Assembly (NCBI GenBank): GCA_037389465.1
Contig: JAZARR010000187.1
Location: 3,224,001-3,288,000, forward strand
Length of the DNA: 64,000 nucleotides
Direction of reading: 5' to 3'
From: Baylisascaris procyonis
Lineage: Eukaryota; Nematoda; Chromadorea; Rhabditida; Ascarididae
Part shown: positions 1 to 10,794 of the stretch, piece by piece
Position numbering within the stretch: the first letter of the stretch is position 1
How the letters are laid out: the number at the start of each line of letters is the position of its first letter
Position numbers and translations under genes: made by a program
The notes under the pieces: model-generated
Database searches by the model: none
The model's input: the letters and a program-made list of their open reading frames with translations, nothing else
What the model was told of the DNA's origin: nothing

Positions 1-96
1 CATCTGCTTTATTACCGTTTACGACATTATCTTTATAGCCCCATGTTATAATTGTTTCATTACGGTAAGTTCTATACTATTTATTCTTCTTTAAAG

Positions 97-2838
97 GTCG
101 AGGTGCAGTTGTGGCAAGGATTCATGAGGAAGGATTGTCGGATGATGTCTGGCAACTACTATCAGTGATCGCCGATGTGACATTGTGTCTGCGGGTCTCT
201 GATGATCGTACAGCTATCTGCAAGTCGACATTTTATAAGAAAAATGGAAAACGAATCACTAAAGTAAGTGAAGACGTTTTTTTCAAAAACTTAACGAAGA
301 ACTTCTAAAGGAGTCTGTAACGGGATGTGGAGTGGGGGGGCGGGGGGAGGAAGATTATATACGAAATGCTTTTATTGTTCCTTAAAAGTTTTTTTTTTTG
401 AATGGTTTTCTAGCATTTTCACTAAAAAATCTTCAAATTGTCCGCAATAGTGATTGATTTAGAATGTAGTAGTTGTTGAATGTTGCAGAAGATACTTTCG
501 TTGATAATAGTTTATCGATACTGGAGTCATATCGGAACTTTACCCGAGTCTTTGTCTAGTTAAAAAAAAAATTTCGCATTACCATCTTTTGGTCTTAATC
601 GTCTCTTCACTATGCCATCGACCTGCATAGTTTTGTGAAAGCAATGCCCTGAAAATGGCCATTTTCCCGTTGTCCCGTTGCAGCATAATGGGCTAGGATA
701 TAGTATAGATGCCTTTGTTTCTATATTATGTAGCCATAAATTGTAAAAACAGGAAGAAATAGGTGATTTGTTTTATTGTATATAATTAATGCTATTCCAC
801 TGATGCTGTTTATATCAGGGAATATGACATAGTAAGTCATTTCCGCCATCAGGAAAATAGACTGCTGCCACGGCTTAAGTTGTCGGAGTACAAAAGTGAC
901 GGCGGAAATGTCCCATGATAGAAGCAACCAATGTAGGAGCTGTTTTGTGCCCGGTGATTATGTAGTGAGGCTACGTTCTACTGAAAGCACTAGCACTGCA
1001 GTGGTTATATCAGCATAGTTGCGTTCATATTAGTCTTTGTGTTTATTTATTGATTCGTTACCATCATCCTGGTGCTAAACTTGCAGCCGGCTGGCACTAT
1101 TTTCTATTCTGTATACTTAACAACTGTGTGTGAATGGTAATCATTACAGGTTGTTTATCTCTCTTTTAGTTTCTTCTTTCTTATCTCAATTTTACATTTT
1201 CTTAGGGGAAGATCAGTTGGCTATACGAACTGGTTTAATCCTTGATAACATATATTTCAAGCATGAGCACTTATTATGGACCTCTCGCCTATATGATCTA
1301 ATATTTTGGAGAAGTTGCCGCAACTCAAGACCTGTAGTTCGAGTTCTTCGAGAAATACGCTGAAGTTTTTGGGTTGTTTAGGTCAAATCAATAAACGTTG
1401 CGAATGTTTATGTTCAGGTTGAATCATTCAAAGTGGATAATCAATGTCGATTGTCTTGCTCACCGTATGTTGAGGAAAAACCAACCATAGTACCGGAGAA
1501 GACGAAAGCCGACAATCCTCTAGAACATATGGTTCTACCATTTGATATAGGGCTGCAATTGAGCGAATCAGAACTCGAAGCGAAGCGCAATGTTAAACTA
1601 CCGTATATGGCTGCACAAACTCAAGAAGGTATTATATAAAAGTTTGTTCTTCCATTATGGTATTGAATAAATTATGTGGATTCACTTGATTTGAATAACG
1701 GGAGATGGGCATTAGAGTTACGAATTATTGATTGGTCTTTCTTTATTGTTTTTGGATTTCAGCATAAACTTTTTTTTTACAAATTTTGCAAGAGGATAAG
1801 GAATGCCACTATAACGCATGTTTTTTTTTTTGTATAATTGCCGCCAGTTATTTATCTTTTCACACTCGTCCTTTTTTATTACGTTTTACCGTTTTCAAAT
1901 TTCCCGCAGATGCGACATGAATTTTATGGTTAATCCAATCTAAAGCAATTCTAGAGTTTGGCTTAATAGCACGATATGTGCTTTTTACATGGGTATTCTA
2001 AATTAGGTAAAGCGCATTATAAGAAAAGTTGAGGTGCATTTTTTGCGATTAAACTGGCCATAAACTATTTACGCATTAAACTAATCGATTGGCCGATATT
2101 TAGTACAACAGAGGAATAGATGCGATAAGGTTTCTTAAGCGAATTTCCTAGTTCAAAGAGTTCCCCAGCTGGGAAGTTTTTACCCCAGCTGAAACTTGAA
2201 GGTTTCTTTAAACGTAATTTACCCTAATTCGATCGTATCTTTAAATGCCCACAATTTTATCAACGAGGTGTAGAGCACAGTTTCATATGCAAATTTTTAA
2301 AGCGTTTTTGACCTTAGAATATTAGCATAACAATATCCTCGCCGACTGCAATGGTTTAACGTCCAATGAAGATTAAATGAGAATGTGATAATAATCAAAT
2401 GAGAAAATACTCAGTTAGAATGGAATTAGTTGAAATTACAGGTGGGACAGGTAGAATATGGGCCCGATACGAACATATGGACAGGTAGAAATGGGAATAT
2501 ATAGATCCCATATTCGAAGAGAAATTCTTAAGGAGAATGGATGTAGGTTGTGGGTTACTTGATTTATTTGTGTGATGTTCAAGTTAAACCGTTTGGTTAA
2601 ATTGTTAGGAATCGAACTAGACTCCATTAGTCGACTGCTCTGACGCTATAACCACTAAGCTATTGCGGACATTTCCTTTACTTTGTAAGCGTGTGATGTA
2701 TAGCGCACAATTGCAGGCTTAGTGGGGATAAGTGCAAGTGGCAAGAAAAAGGTACGTGCAGGTGGTCGAATTATCTATACACCTGACGAAGCGGATGACT
2801 TCGACGAGAGTGATCCGGATGATGATCTGGACATTTGA
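97..2838 (+). CDS. ELP5: Elongator complex protein 5 (ELP5/Iki1 family), 3' part of gene
   Basis: Three exons join in phase: 97-263, 1418-1628 and 2717-2838, with the TGA stop at 2836-2838. The 5' part lies left of the window; the exon at 97 needs an upstream exon ending in phase 1, and no reading of bases 1-64 fits. The exons carry typical sites (GTAAGT after 263, TTCAG before 1418, TTGCAG before 2717). Recognition rests on the C-terminal half: a segment with LSESELEAKR followed by KLPY, then a GGRIIYTPDEADDFDE stretch and the acidic end DPDDDLDI, which is the usual C-terminus of ELP5/Iki1. From family knowledge, ELP5 is part of the Elp4-5-6 subcomplex of Elongator, which acts in wobble-uridine modification of tRNA. 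The first visible exon, ending KKNGKRITK, fits the core of the protein but is not diagnostic. The orthology call is confident; the 5' boundary at 97 is less so. Confidence 0.78.
2600..2670 (-). pseudogene. tRNA-like sequence (degenerate tRNA or tRNA-derived SINE)
   Basis: On the minus strand this reads with a box A match (TAGCTTAGTGG) followed about 40 nt later by a near-perfect box B (AGTTCGATTCC), the internal Pol III promoter of tRNA genes. The 5' end GTCCGCA does not pair with the sequence after the T-arm, and the anticodon arm does not fold cleanly. It is therefore called a relic or SINE head, not a functional tRNA. It lies in the last intron of the ELP5 gene, antisense to it. Confidence 0.45.
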
Positions 2839-4076
2839 TTCACAGTGAATTTATTGGATGGAATAATTTATTCGCAGTGATTTATTTTGGTATATTTCGA
2901 TGGTATATCGAGATGTCAAATTTTTTGAAGAACAGAGATCCACCGTATAACCTCAAATATAGCCCCTTAAGGATTTCTTGTTCACAAGAAAATTTTCTCC
3001 TAGTTTCGTAAAATTCAACAGTTTGAATTGTTTTTACATATTTGAAATATTTTATAATTTACTATTTTTATCAAGGTTCATGGTCAAACTAAATCCTCTG
3101 CAGAAAATTTCGCTAAATATTTAAAATATTCATAACCTCTAGGGGCTTTGTTCAGGTTTGTACGATAACTAAGATGAGGCTTCAAAATTTTTTATGACGC
3201 AATGTCTCAAATTGTCCGAAAAAAAGGTTTCTCAATATTCCGGCTTAGTTAATGATAGATACTTTTCGTATAAGGTAAACCTTGAAAGAGTATACAGATA
3301 AACTTGAAAGATGTCCTGGAATTTCTCTAATGGAATCAGATGGGTGAAAGTGTTATTGCTAAAGTGGAACAGATGATGGGCTAATATCGTAATTTGTACT
3401 GTAATTTATCGTAATCAGTACTGTAATTTCTTAGATCGAAATGAAAACTATGGTAATATGATTGTTGCAGTTGATAGTGAGATATTTGATCTCGATTGAG
3501 ATAGACCAAGTAGTCGAATCGAAGGAAGAGGTAGAGGGAGGGCTGTGGAGTGTGGATAAAAATAATTGGTAATAAAATAATTTAAAAAAAAAAATAAAAA
3601 ATAATAAAAATAGAAAAAAAAATTAATCGTTTGGTGCTTGATGTCGTATGCAGTTTTGCCTGTTGTTTTTGTTATTGTGTGGCAATTTATAAACTATTGT
3701 TGTATATTGCATTGTGATATGTTTTTATATTGTTTCGCTTAACCATCCTATAAGACTTGAGATGTGCCTTTCGCCAGTAGATTACCTACAAGATATGCCT
3801 TTGGTTAACAAGTGTCCCACTTGATTGAATGTAATCATGAACGCGTTAAACACTCACGGCAACATATTTGACCTAATGCTGTGCGTCGTTACTTTCCAGG
3901 TGATCAAAGTTTGTTCAAAAAGGTTTTTTCTTGCCGTATGACACTAGTAAAATAGATAGGAATGGGACATTTAAAGCTTTTCCTTGCTGACAGATGGCTG
4001 TCACTTAAATAGGTGCAAATATTCTTATTTATAATATCAAAATTGTATTGCATTAAGTGGTTATAAGATAAACGGT
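2839..4076. other. Intergenic, no gene recognised
   Basis: AT-rich sequence downstream of the ELP5 stop, with a long A-rich stretch at about 3580-3625. The only open frames are short and without splice support. No RNA gene is visible. Confidence 0.5.
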
Positions 4077-5167
4077 GTCGATGCATCCGAACTGGATCAG
4101 CCAAACAGGCCGATCGATACGATGGTGGTGGTGGCAGGGGCATAGTTACGCCTTGGCCGACGCAACAGCCCCCACCATGCCTGCCCTCTTTCTGGGCACA
4201 AAACGACGGCCTCGATCAGCGCGCATAGCCGCGCCTTAACGCACGCAACCTCCATCATCATCTTGCCCTCCTTCTGGGCACCACGACCGATACTCCATTC
4301 TTCCGCGTCCGCACGTACCAGAGCCTCACCATCCTCGGACCAACTGGCTCGAACAATGAATGATGTACGTGTGGGTCCGTCCTTATATACCCCTCCTAAC
4401 CGCCATTGCAGGTTTTATCGCGGAGATCATTTCGAAGATTGTAGAGAAAGAAATGGAAAGCAGAAATAGATAGAGAATGAATTCGATAAATGAGTGATTA
4501 GACACAAGCACAATGTGGTAATATTAATGGTAGGTCAGACTGCGGTAGATCAAATATTAGTGGTACGTCAAACTATAGACGATCAGTCCGTAGTAAGTGA
4601 CTGACATTTTGGCACTAAACAGTCATCACTGTACTAACAAGGAAGGCGCGTTTTGCCGCGGAGATCATTTGTGTAGATATAGAGATAAGACAGCGTTGAT
4701 TATATGAGGTTGACCATATGCAAAAATCGCTCTAAGGTGTGATCAGTGTGGTTGTTTGTCATGTTGCGCGTTATCAGTAACAATGCATTTAATGATCTAA
4801 CAAGATCGATAAGAACGCTTCCTTAGTGATTGGATCTGATCTAAAATCGAAACGTTTGATCTCCTTTTTTTGAATGAATCGTCATGAAGAGTATCCGAAT
4901 TACGTTCGCATTCCAACACACTTACATAAGAAACAACAAGAGTTATTAGCTGTCACGAGTATAATCAATAGGTGGAGAAATCTTAACGGCTTTATTGACA
5001 GCTAAATAGCTTAGAGACGATGAAAAATTTGTTGAATAAACATCCGTTGAACAAAAATAAATAACGCAAAATTCGTAATGAAATAGGAATAAAGATTATT
5101 ATTATTATTATCATTATTATTAATAATAAAAAAGTCGAAATCTATAAAATAACACTAACAGTGCAAT
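4077..5167 (+). repeat. Left arm of the foldback element
   Basis: The outer part holds an imperfect tandem duplication: a unit starting CGCCTT at about 4149 is repeated from about 4232, and both copies contain the TTCTGGGCAC phrase. Further in, a stretch around CGGAGATCATTT at about 4420 recurs at about 4660. The inner end has an (ATT)n-type run at about 5098-5130. Confidence 0.7.
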
Positions 5168-5540
5168 TGCGTGCCAAGTTTAGAGGAATTATAGCGGATG
5201 ATAGAGAATAAATGGAAAAGCGCATCAGGGATTGTGGCACGATATGCGTTTTTTACATTTTAAGCTACCACAAAAGCGTTAGCGCAATCGGAAAAATATG
5301 TGGGATAAAACGATGAATAATTTTTCGACTGCTAGAGTGTACAGCTGTGTAAATTATGGCTGTAAAAATTCATTGTTTGATCTGCACGCAATTGCTAACA
5401 TTACGAATTCGATGTACGAATGAGGACGGTTGGGGGAGTGAGGAGTGATAAGAAAGGTGATGGGTGATAAGGAAATGAGGTGATGAAGAGAGGAAAGGGA
5501 TGATAAGGAGGAGGCGGGAGGATAGAAAAATAACAAGGTA

Positions 5541-5568
5541 GTTGAAAAATGTTTGAGCATTTTTCAAC
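5541..5568. repeat. 11-bp perfect stem-loop in the foldback spacer
   Basis: GTTGAAAAATG, a 6-nt loop, then CATTTTTCAAC. It lies near the middle of the spacer between the two long arms. No function is evident. Confidence 0.6.
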
Positions 5569-5793
5569 CCCTCAATGCGGCAATAGAATTGTCGCAATGT
5601 TGTTAACAAAATTATATCTATCATTTCGCTCATTATATAATGAAAAAATAAATAAATAAAACGGCATACTAAATGAATAATGCAAGAGAATTTTATTCGT
5701 TTCGAATTTTATTGGAAGTGCACAAAATTTTTTGGAATTGTAATTGGAATAGAAAAAAAGGAAATTGTTATTATTATGCTTTTATTATAGAAG

Positions 5794-6880
5794 ATTGCGC
5801 TGTTAGTGTTATTTTATAGACTTCGACTTTTTTATTAATAATAATAACGATAATAATAATAATAATCTTTATTCCTATTTCATTACGAATTTTGCGTTAT
5901 TTATTTTTGTTCAACGGATGTTTATTCAACAAATTTTTCATCGTCTCTAAGCTATTTAGCTGTCAATAAAGCCGTTAAGATTTCTCCACCTATTGATTAT
6001 ACTCGTGACAGCTAATAACTCTTGTTGTTTCTTATGTAAGTGTGTTGGAATGCGAACGTAATTCGGATACTCTTCATGACGATTCATTCAAAAAAAGGAG
6101 ATCAAACGTTTCGATTTTAGATCAGATCCAATCACTAAGGAAGCGTTCTTATCGATCTTGTTAGATCATTAAATGCATTGTTACTGATAACGCGCAACAT
6201 GACAAACAACCACACTGATCACACCTTAGAGCGATTTTTGCATATGGTCAACCTCATATAATCAACGCTATCTTATCTCTATATCTACACAAATGATCTC
6301 CGCGGCAAAACGCGCCTTCCTTGTTAGTACAGTGATGACTGTTTAGTGCCAAAATGTCAGTCACTTACTACGGACTGATCGTCTATAGTTTGACGTACCA
6401 CTAATATTTGATCTACCGCAGTCTGACCTACCATTAATATTACCACATTGTGCTTGTGTCTAATCACTCATTTATCGAATTCATTCTCTATCTATTTCTG
6501 CTTTCCTTTCTTTCTCTACAATCTTCGAAATGATCTCCGCGATAAAACCTGCAATGGCGGTTAGGAGGGGTATATAAGGACGGACTCACACGTACATCAT
6601 TCATTGTTCGGGCCAGTTGGTCGGAGGATGGTGAGGCTCCGGTACGTGCGGGCGTGGGAGGATCGAGTATCGGTCGTGGTGCCCAGAAGGAGGGCAAGAT
6701 GATGATGGAGGTTGCGTGCGTTAAGGCGCGGCTATGCGCGCTGATCGAGGCCGTCGTTTTGTGCCCAGAAAGAGGGCAGGCATGGTGGGGATTGTTGCGT
6801 CCGCTAAGGCGTAGCTATCCCCCTGCCATCACCGCCGTGTCGATCGGCCTGTTTGGCTGATCGAATCCGGATGCATCGAC
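5794..6880 (-). repeat. Right arm of the foldback element
   Basis: Reverse complement of 4077-5167 with scattered substitutions and small indels, including the GC-rich outer part with its duplicated TTCTGGGCAC unit. Open frames of about 70 codons here mirror those in the left arm and follow from base composition, not from genes. Confidence 0.7.
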
Positions 6881-7583
6881 TTCTGCTGTTCTAGGACAGC
6901 TAAGTTTATCGCTTATTTCTAATTTTGATGGTCCTTTATGAGATCCCTACCCTCATACAACAACCAGGGTAATAGGAAGATTAGGTGATGGTTTTGGATG
7001 GAACATTCATTTCCAAAATACACATTAGCTGGTGGCAGGCGGCGAAGTGATTGGTTTTCCCTGAAAGCATGAAACCTGATACCTCGAGGGTTGATTATAT
7101 TTGGGGTATATTGTTTGAGACGGAGTGGACGAAATGCCACTCTATTAGTCATAAATCTCCCTTTTGGCTGCGCACAAAAAGTAGGTCTCATCCGTACCAG
7201 ATCTTTCCATGCCATACCAGATTTGCTGCTCAGCGGCGGGAGCAGCTCCTGGCATGAACGTGATCACTTTTTGTCGCGAAAATCGTTCACTGACGTTGCG
7301 ATAAGTGCTCATAACAACCTGAGCACATGAAGACTATAGGACGTTGTTTATGGCTGTAAAGGTGAAGGTGTTTTTCATCCTACTGAGAAACGACCATTTA
7401 GTTTTTATTTACGAGAACTAGGTAGGGAGGATGTTCATTCCTCGCCCAGCAAACTTCTGGCAGGGTTATGGCGAACGATCGAAGTAGGCTGTCCCAACAT
7501 TGCGCCTTTCATTTCCTGCCACTATGGTGGAAATTGAAATGTCCATGAATTTCAGTCGAACTAAACAGAATAAATAATTCAGG

Positions 7584-7623
7584 CGGGGATGTGGGTTGGG
7601 GGGGAGGGGGAAAGGAGGTGGGG
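7584..7623 (+). other. G-rich tract with quadruplex-forming pattern
   Basis: The segment contains at least four G runs of three or more bases separated by one to seven bases on the plus strand. This fits a potential G-quadruplex. Whether it forms is not known. Confidence 0.5.
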
Positions 7624-7882
7624 ACGATGGGAAGTGTGCGCCACTGACGCTTTTATTGAGGGAATAAGCCCTTGCACTTATTTCCCTTCTATTCTGAGGT
7701 GCTCATGAAGCTGCTCCCCATTCATGACCAGTTATTCTGGTCTTGATTTTAATTGTGCTGTCGGCGGCGGGAACAGCATCTGGTATGAGTGGGGACAGCT
7801 TCATCCATCCCTTTCTTGTCCTTGTCAGGATTTTCAACTGGGGGAGGCAAAAGTTCCGGTAATGTTCAGTGGTTCTCTTCAG

Positions 7883-7985
7883 GAGGAATGTAGAAGGGGC
7901 AGTATCGGTAGGGATGTATAAGGCGCAGTGTAGGTAGGATTGTATGGGAGTCAGTGCTGGTAGGACTGTGGATGAAGCAATGTGG
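7883..7985 (+). repeat. Four imperfect 26-bp tandem repeats
   Basis: Units start at about 7883, 7908, 7934 and 7960, each beginning G(T)AGGA/GxTGT and containing a GCAGT/TCAGT/GCAAT core. Divergence between units suggests an old minisatellite. It falls inside short open frames, but no protein is recognised. Confidence 0.6.
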
Positions 7986-9054
7986 CGTCAACAATCGGAG
8001 TTAACTTGTTTGCAGGACTGTGGAGTCGACTTGACGACGGCTCGGCGATTCGACGTTCAGCGAAGGAAGGAGAAGGACGCGGAGTCGATATCGAGAGGAG
8101 ACGTGTCTATGGGATGGATGAAGACAAGCTGTGATCGCCAACGAAACAAGTAACTAATCTTAATTCACTTTTTAAATTCTAATAGTCGTTCATAGATTTG
8201 AAGCACTGCGCTTAAAGCCTTCCGTGAAAAAATTTTTCCTCACAGAGATTGGATCGTTCGTGTGACATTGGAAAGAGATTGCTCAGCAGATCACAAGGTT
8301 TCTGATTCTTAAAGTTTCTCTGCTCCTTCGCGATGTTCACTATTTTTTTCAGTTTCTTGAATTTAAAAGAATCTATAAAAGACTTTTTTGTTTAGAGAAT
8401 TTAGAGCTAAATTTTCTCAATATAGAGTTTGTTTAGAATCTTAGAATTTTTTTTTACACACTAAAATTATCTTTAGTTTTTTAGTTTCGAAGATTTTGAA
8501 CTATTTTCAGATTTTCAGAACACTTGAGTCATTTACACTGAAAGGTTTAACGAGTTTAAATCTGATGCTTTTAAAAATGTTTTGAAAGACTTTTTCACTA
8601 AACTTTCAGTTTTTCGTTTTTTTTTTCATTATGTAGAATTTCTTTCTTTTTTTTTTTGAAGGATTTAGCACATTTTCCCCAGTGTTTTCAATTAGAATCT
8701 TTTTAAGCAGGACTTCTCTTAAAATTTTGAAATTCATTAAAAAAATCTGAATTTTTTCAATCAATCAGGAATTTTAAAATTGGTTCTTTGAAAGCTGGAG
8801 GAATTCACGCTTAAATATTTTTATAGAAATTGGAGAAGAAGGAGAACTCAGAAGAGTCGGTTACAAAATTTAGAACTAAATAAGAAATTTAGAAAGAAGA
8901 AAACTGAATTTTTGAAGAAAAATATATTTAAGAAAAAAAGACAAGGCAGATTCACACAGGTCACACGCTGTTCACTATTTTAGTAAAAGTTTACTTGCCG
9001 ATTTCCATGTTGGGCTTGCTTCTGAGTTATGGATTCTGATAGTTTCCCTTATTG

Positions 9055-9121
9055 CCGCGTGTTTTTCCCGCGAAGCGCTTAGAGGAATGGTGCGCCGAAT
9101 TGCCCGCGGGAAAAGACACGG
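9055..9121. promoter_or_regulatory. Inverted pair of E2F-like sites in an imperfect palindrome
   Basis: TTTTCCCGCG at about 9063-9072 and CGCGGGAAAA at 9105-9114 face each other across about 32 bp. Both match the E2F consensus TTTSSCGC/GCGGGAAA. Outer bases (CCGCGTG and CACGG) extend the pairing with mismatches. A regulatory role is inferred only; no gene start is recognised nearby. Confidence 0.35.
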
Positions 9122-10098
9122 AAAGTGCTTTGTATTAGGGAGTGGTCCTTGTAGGATTCTTTGGCCTTGTCAGCATATACTGTGGAAATATGGACATACT
9201 TCTTATCGTTATTATCACCACCACAGTGGCGGGCGTTAATTGGTAAATAATGGGGAAATATTATGCACTTCTAGAAGATTCACTATGCGAATGGGAAGAA
9301 AAACGGTAGAGAAACAAGTCATCCTTGACGTCTACACATTAATGTTGGATTTATATGCGTGCACAGCCTAGAACATGCCTTGCATTATTGAAGGAAATAT
9401 TCGAAGGTTTCTTGCAGCTCTCCGAAATCATGTCTCCCGCACCTTCTGGCGGAGCGAGCAGAAGCGCCAAGTAACGACTTGCGGGAGGAGGCAAATTTCT
9501 CGACGACAGTATCGCAAAGTATTTCGACATACGGACGATGGACTTCTTGTGATATTTACTGTGTGTAACGTGTTAAGTCTTGGTGTTGTAAGGTGGCAAA
9601 GCAGTCACAATGTAGTGGATCTTAGAGGTTAGATTCATACTGACAGTAAAGACCACTTCGACATCTTTAAAACCTCACTGAAAAATATGTGGCGCACTCT
9701 AGTTTATACTTTTTATGCTATCCTTTATTCTTGCGCACTTTCCACCGTTGGATGGGTAATAGTCAAAATCTTTCATTCACTAGTTGTGTACTGCTTTGCA
9801 TCACTATTGGTCATGTGATCTATGTTCTCATTGCAGATGTACACGTTTGTGCTTCAAATATCCGCCGCTATTTAAAGCACAGACGTTTTTGATTGCATCG
9901 CATTTATCTAATACTTAGTGGTCTTTTGCAATTATTTATCTCTCATCAATGTATGATGCGGAATAGGGTGACCAATCTTTCCATGAGGGCTCCGATCATG
10001 CAGATTTGCCTCTCATAGTTGCAGTGGCACCTTGGGAATGGTAGGGTGGTAGATTGGGTTACCTATCGTTGGGGTTTTCAAGTGGTTCACATTTGTCT

Positions 10099-10131
10099 GT
10101 GTTTTAAATGAGCGGCCGCCATTTAAAACAC
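10099..10131. repeat. 12-bp perfect palindrome with GC-rich core (copy A)
   Basis: GTGTTTTAAATG is followed by the 9-nt core AGCGGCCGC (containing a NotI-type octamer) and the exact reverse complement CATTTAAAACAC. The flanks (TTCACA before, CTGTGC after) are shared with copy B at 10476. Confidence 0.7.
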
Positions 10132-10475
10132 AACTTCTGTGCACCGCTTTGAGGGTTGCTATGAATCTTCTGGGTTCCCTTCTTTCATTATTTACATCGA
10201 GTATTTTGAGCTTTTCATCAAAATTTCCCCTACCTCCTAGTCTACCCATATCCAATTCACCTTATTCCGCATATATGATTTTTTTAATGTTAATAGTTGT
10301 GAAAGAAATTTATATTGTTGATTTCTTTCTGAATTTTTTAAAATTGTTCTATTCCATAAAATTGTATCCTTTGGTCTGGGATGCTGTAGTTGTTCTCTCT
10401 TGCGATTGTTAGATTGACCCATCAGCATCCCTGTAGTATTGATATAATTCGCATTTGTTTGCTATTCACAGTCTT

Positions 10476-10511
10476 GTGCATTTTAAACGACCGCCGCCGT
10501 TTAAATTGCAC
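10476..10511. repeat. 14-bp near-perfect palindrome with GC-rich core (copy B)
   Basis: GTGCATTTTAAACG, the core ACCGCCGC, then CGTTTAAATTGCAC; 13 of 14 positions pair. Its structure and flanks resemble copy A at 10099-10131, suggesting two diverged copies of one element about 375 bp apart. Confidence 0.65.
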
Positions 10512-10743
10512 ATGCTGTGCTTTGTAGATTTCCAGTTGCTTGTTGGAATGATGTTGTGATATTTTATCGTTGCTTGTTTAACTCTTTTGTTTTTTTCGTT
10601 GACTATCTACTATTGTTTTTTCTCGCAATGAAATAGATTCATAAGGGTTGCATTTTTTGCATTTCATTTTTCATCAGCATTATATTCACGAAGGCGGATA
10701 ATGAGTTTTTCAGTAGTGAATAATTTTGCAACGTCTTATAGAA

Positions 10744-10794
10744 ACAGGGTGAATTTTGTGCTCATTGACATCGCTAAAGCGAATAACACCCTGT
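10744..10794 (+). ncRNA. Candidate small structured RNA (nested stem-loop)
   Basis: An outer 8-bp perfect stem (ACAGGGTG with CACCCTGT) encloses an inner TCGC-TAAA-GCGA hairpin. A run of nine T residues follows at about 10811-10819, which could act as a Pol III terminator on the plus strand. No family is recognised; chance is possible. Confidence 0.2.

Larger units (their letters stand above)
4077..6880. mobile_element. Foldback-type element with about 1.09 kb inverted arms
   Basis: The sequence from 4077 to about 5167 reappears in inverted orientation from about 5794 to 6880 with only scattered mismatches. The outer ends are GTCGATGCATCCG (left) and its reverse complement (right). The central spacer is about 0.63 kb and AT-rich. 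The arms are clearly GC-richer than the flanks in their outer 350 bp. No long open frame or transposase motif is visible, so this would be a non-autonomous foldback element or an inverted segmental duplication. No convincing target-site duplication is seen next to the ends. Transcribed RNA would form a very long double-stranded hairpin. Confidence 0.75.

Noticed and set aside
1..64. Possible upstream ELP5 exon ending at a GTAAGT donor
   Set aside because: The frame that would join in phase to the exon at 97 contains a TAA stop at 49-51; the open frame ends in the wrong phase.
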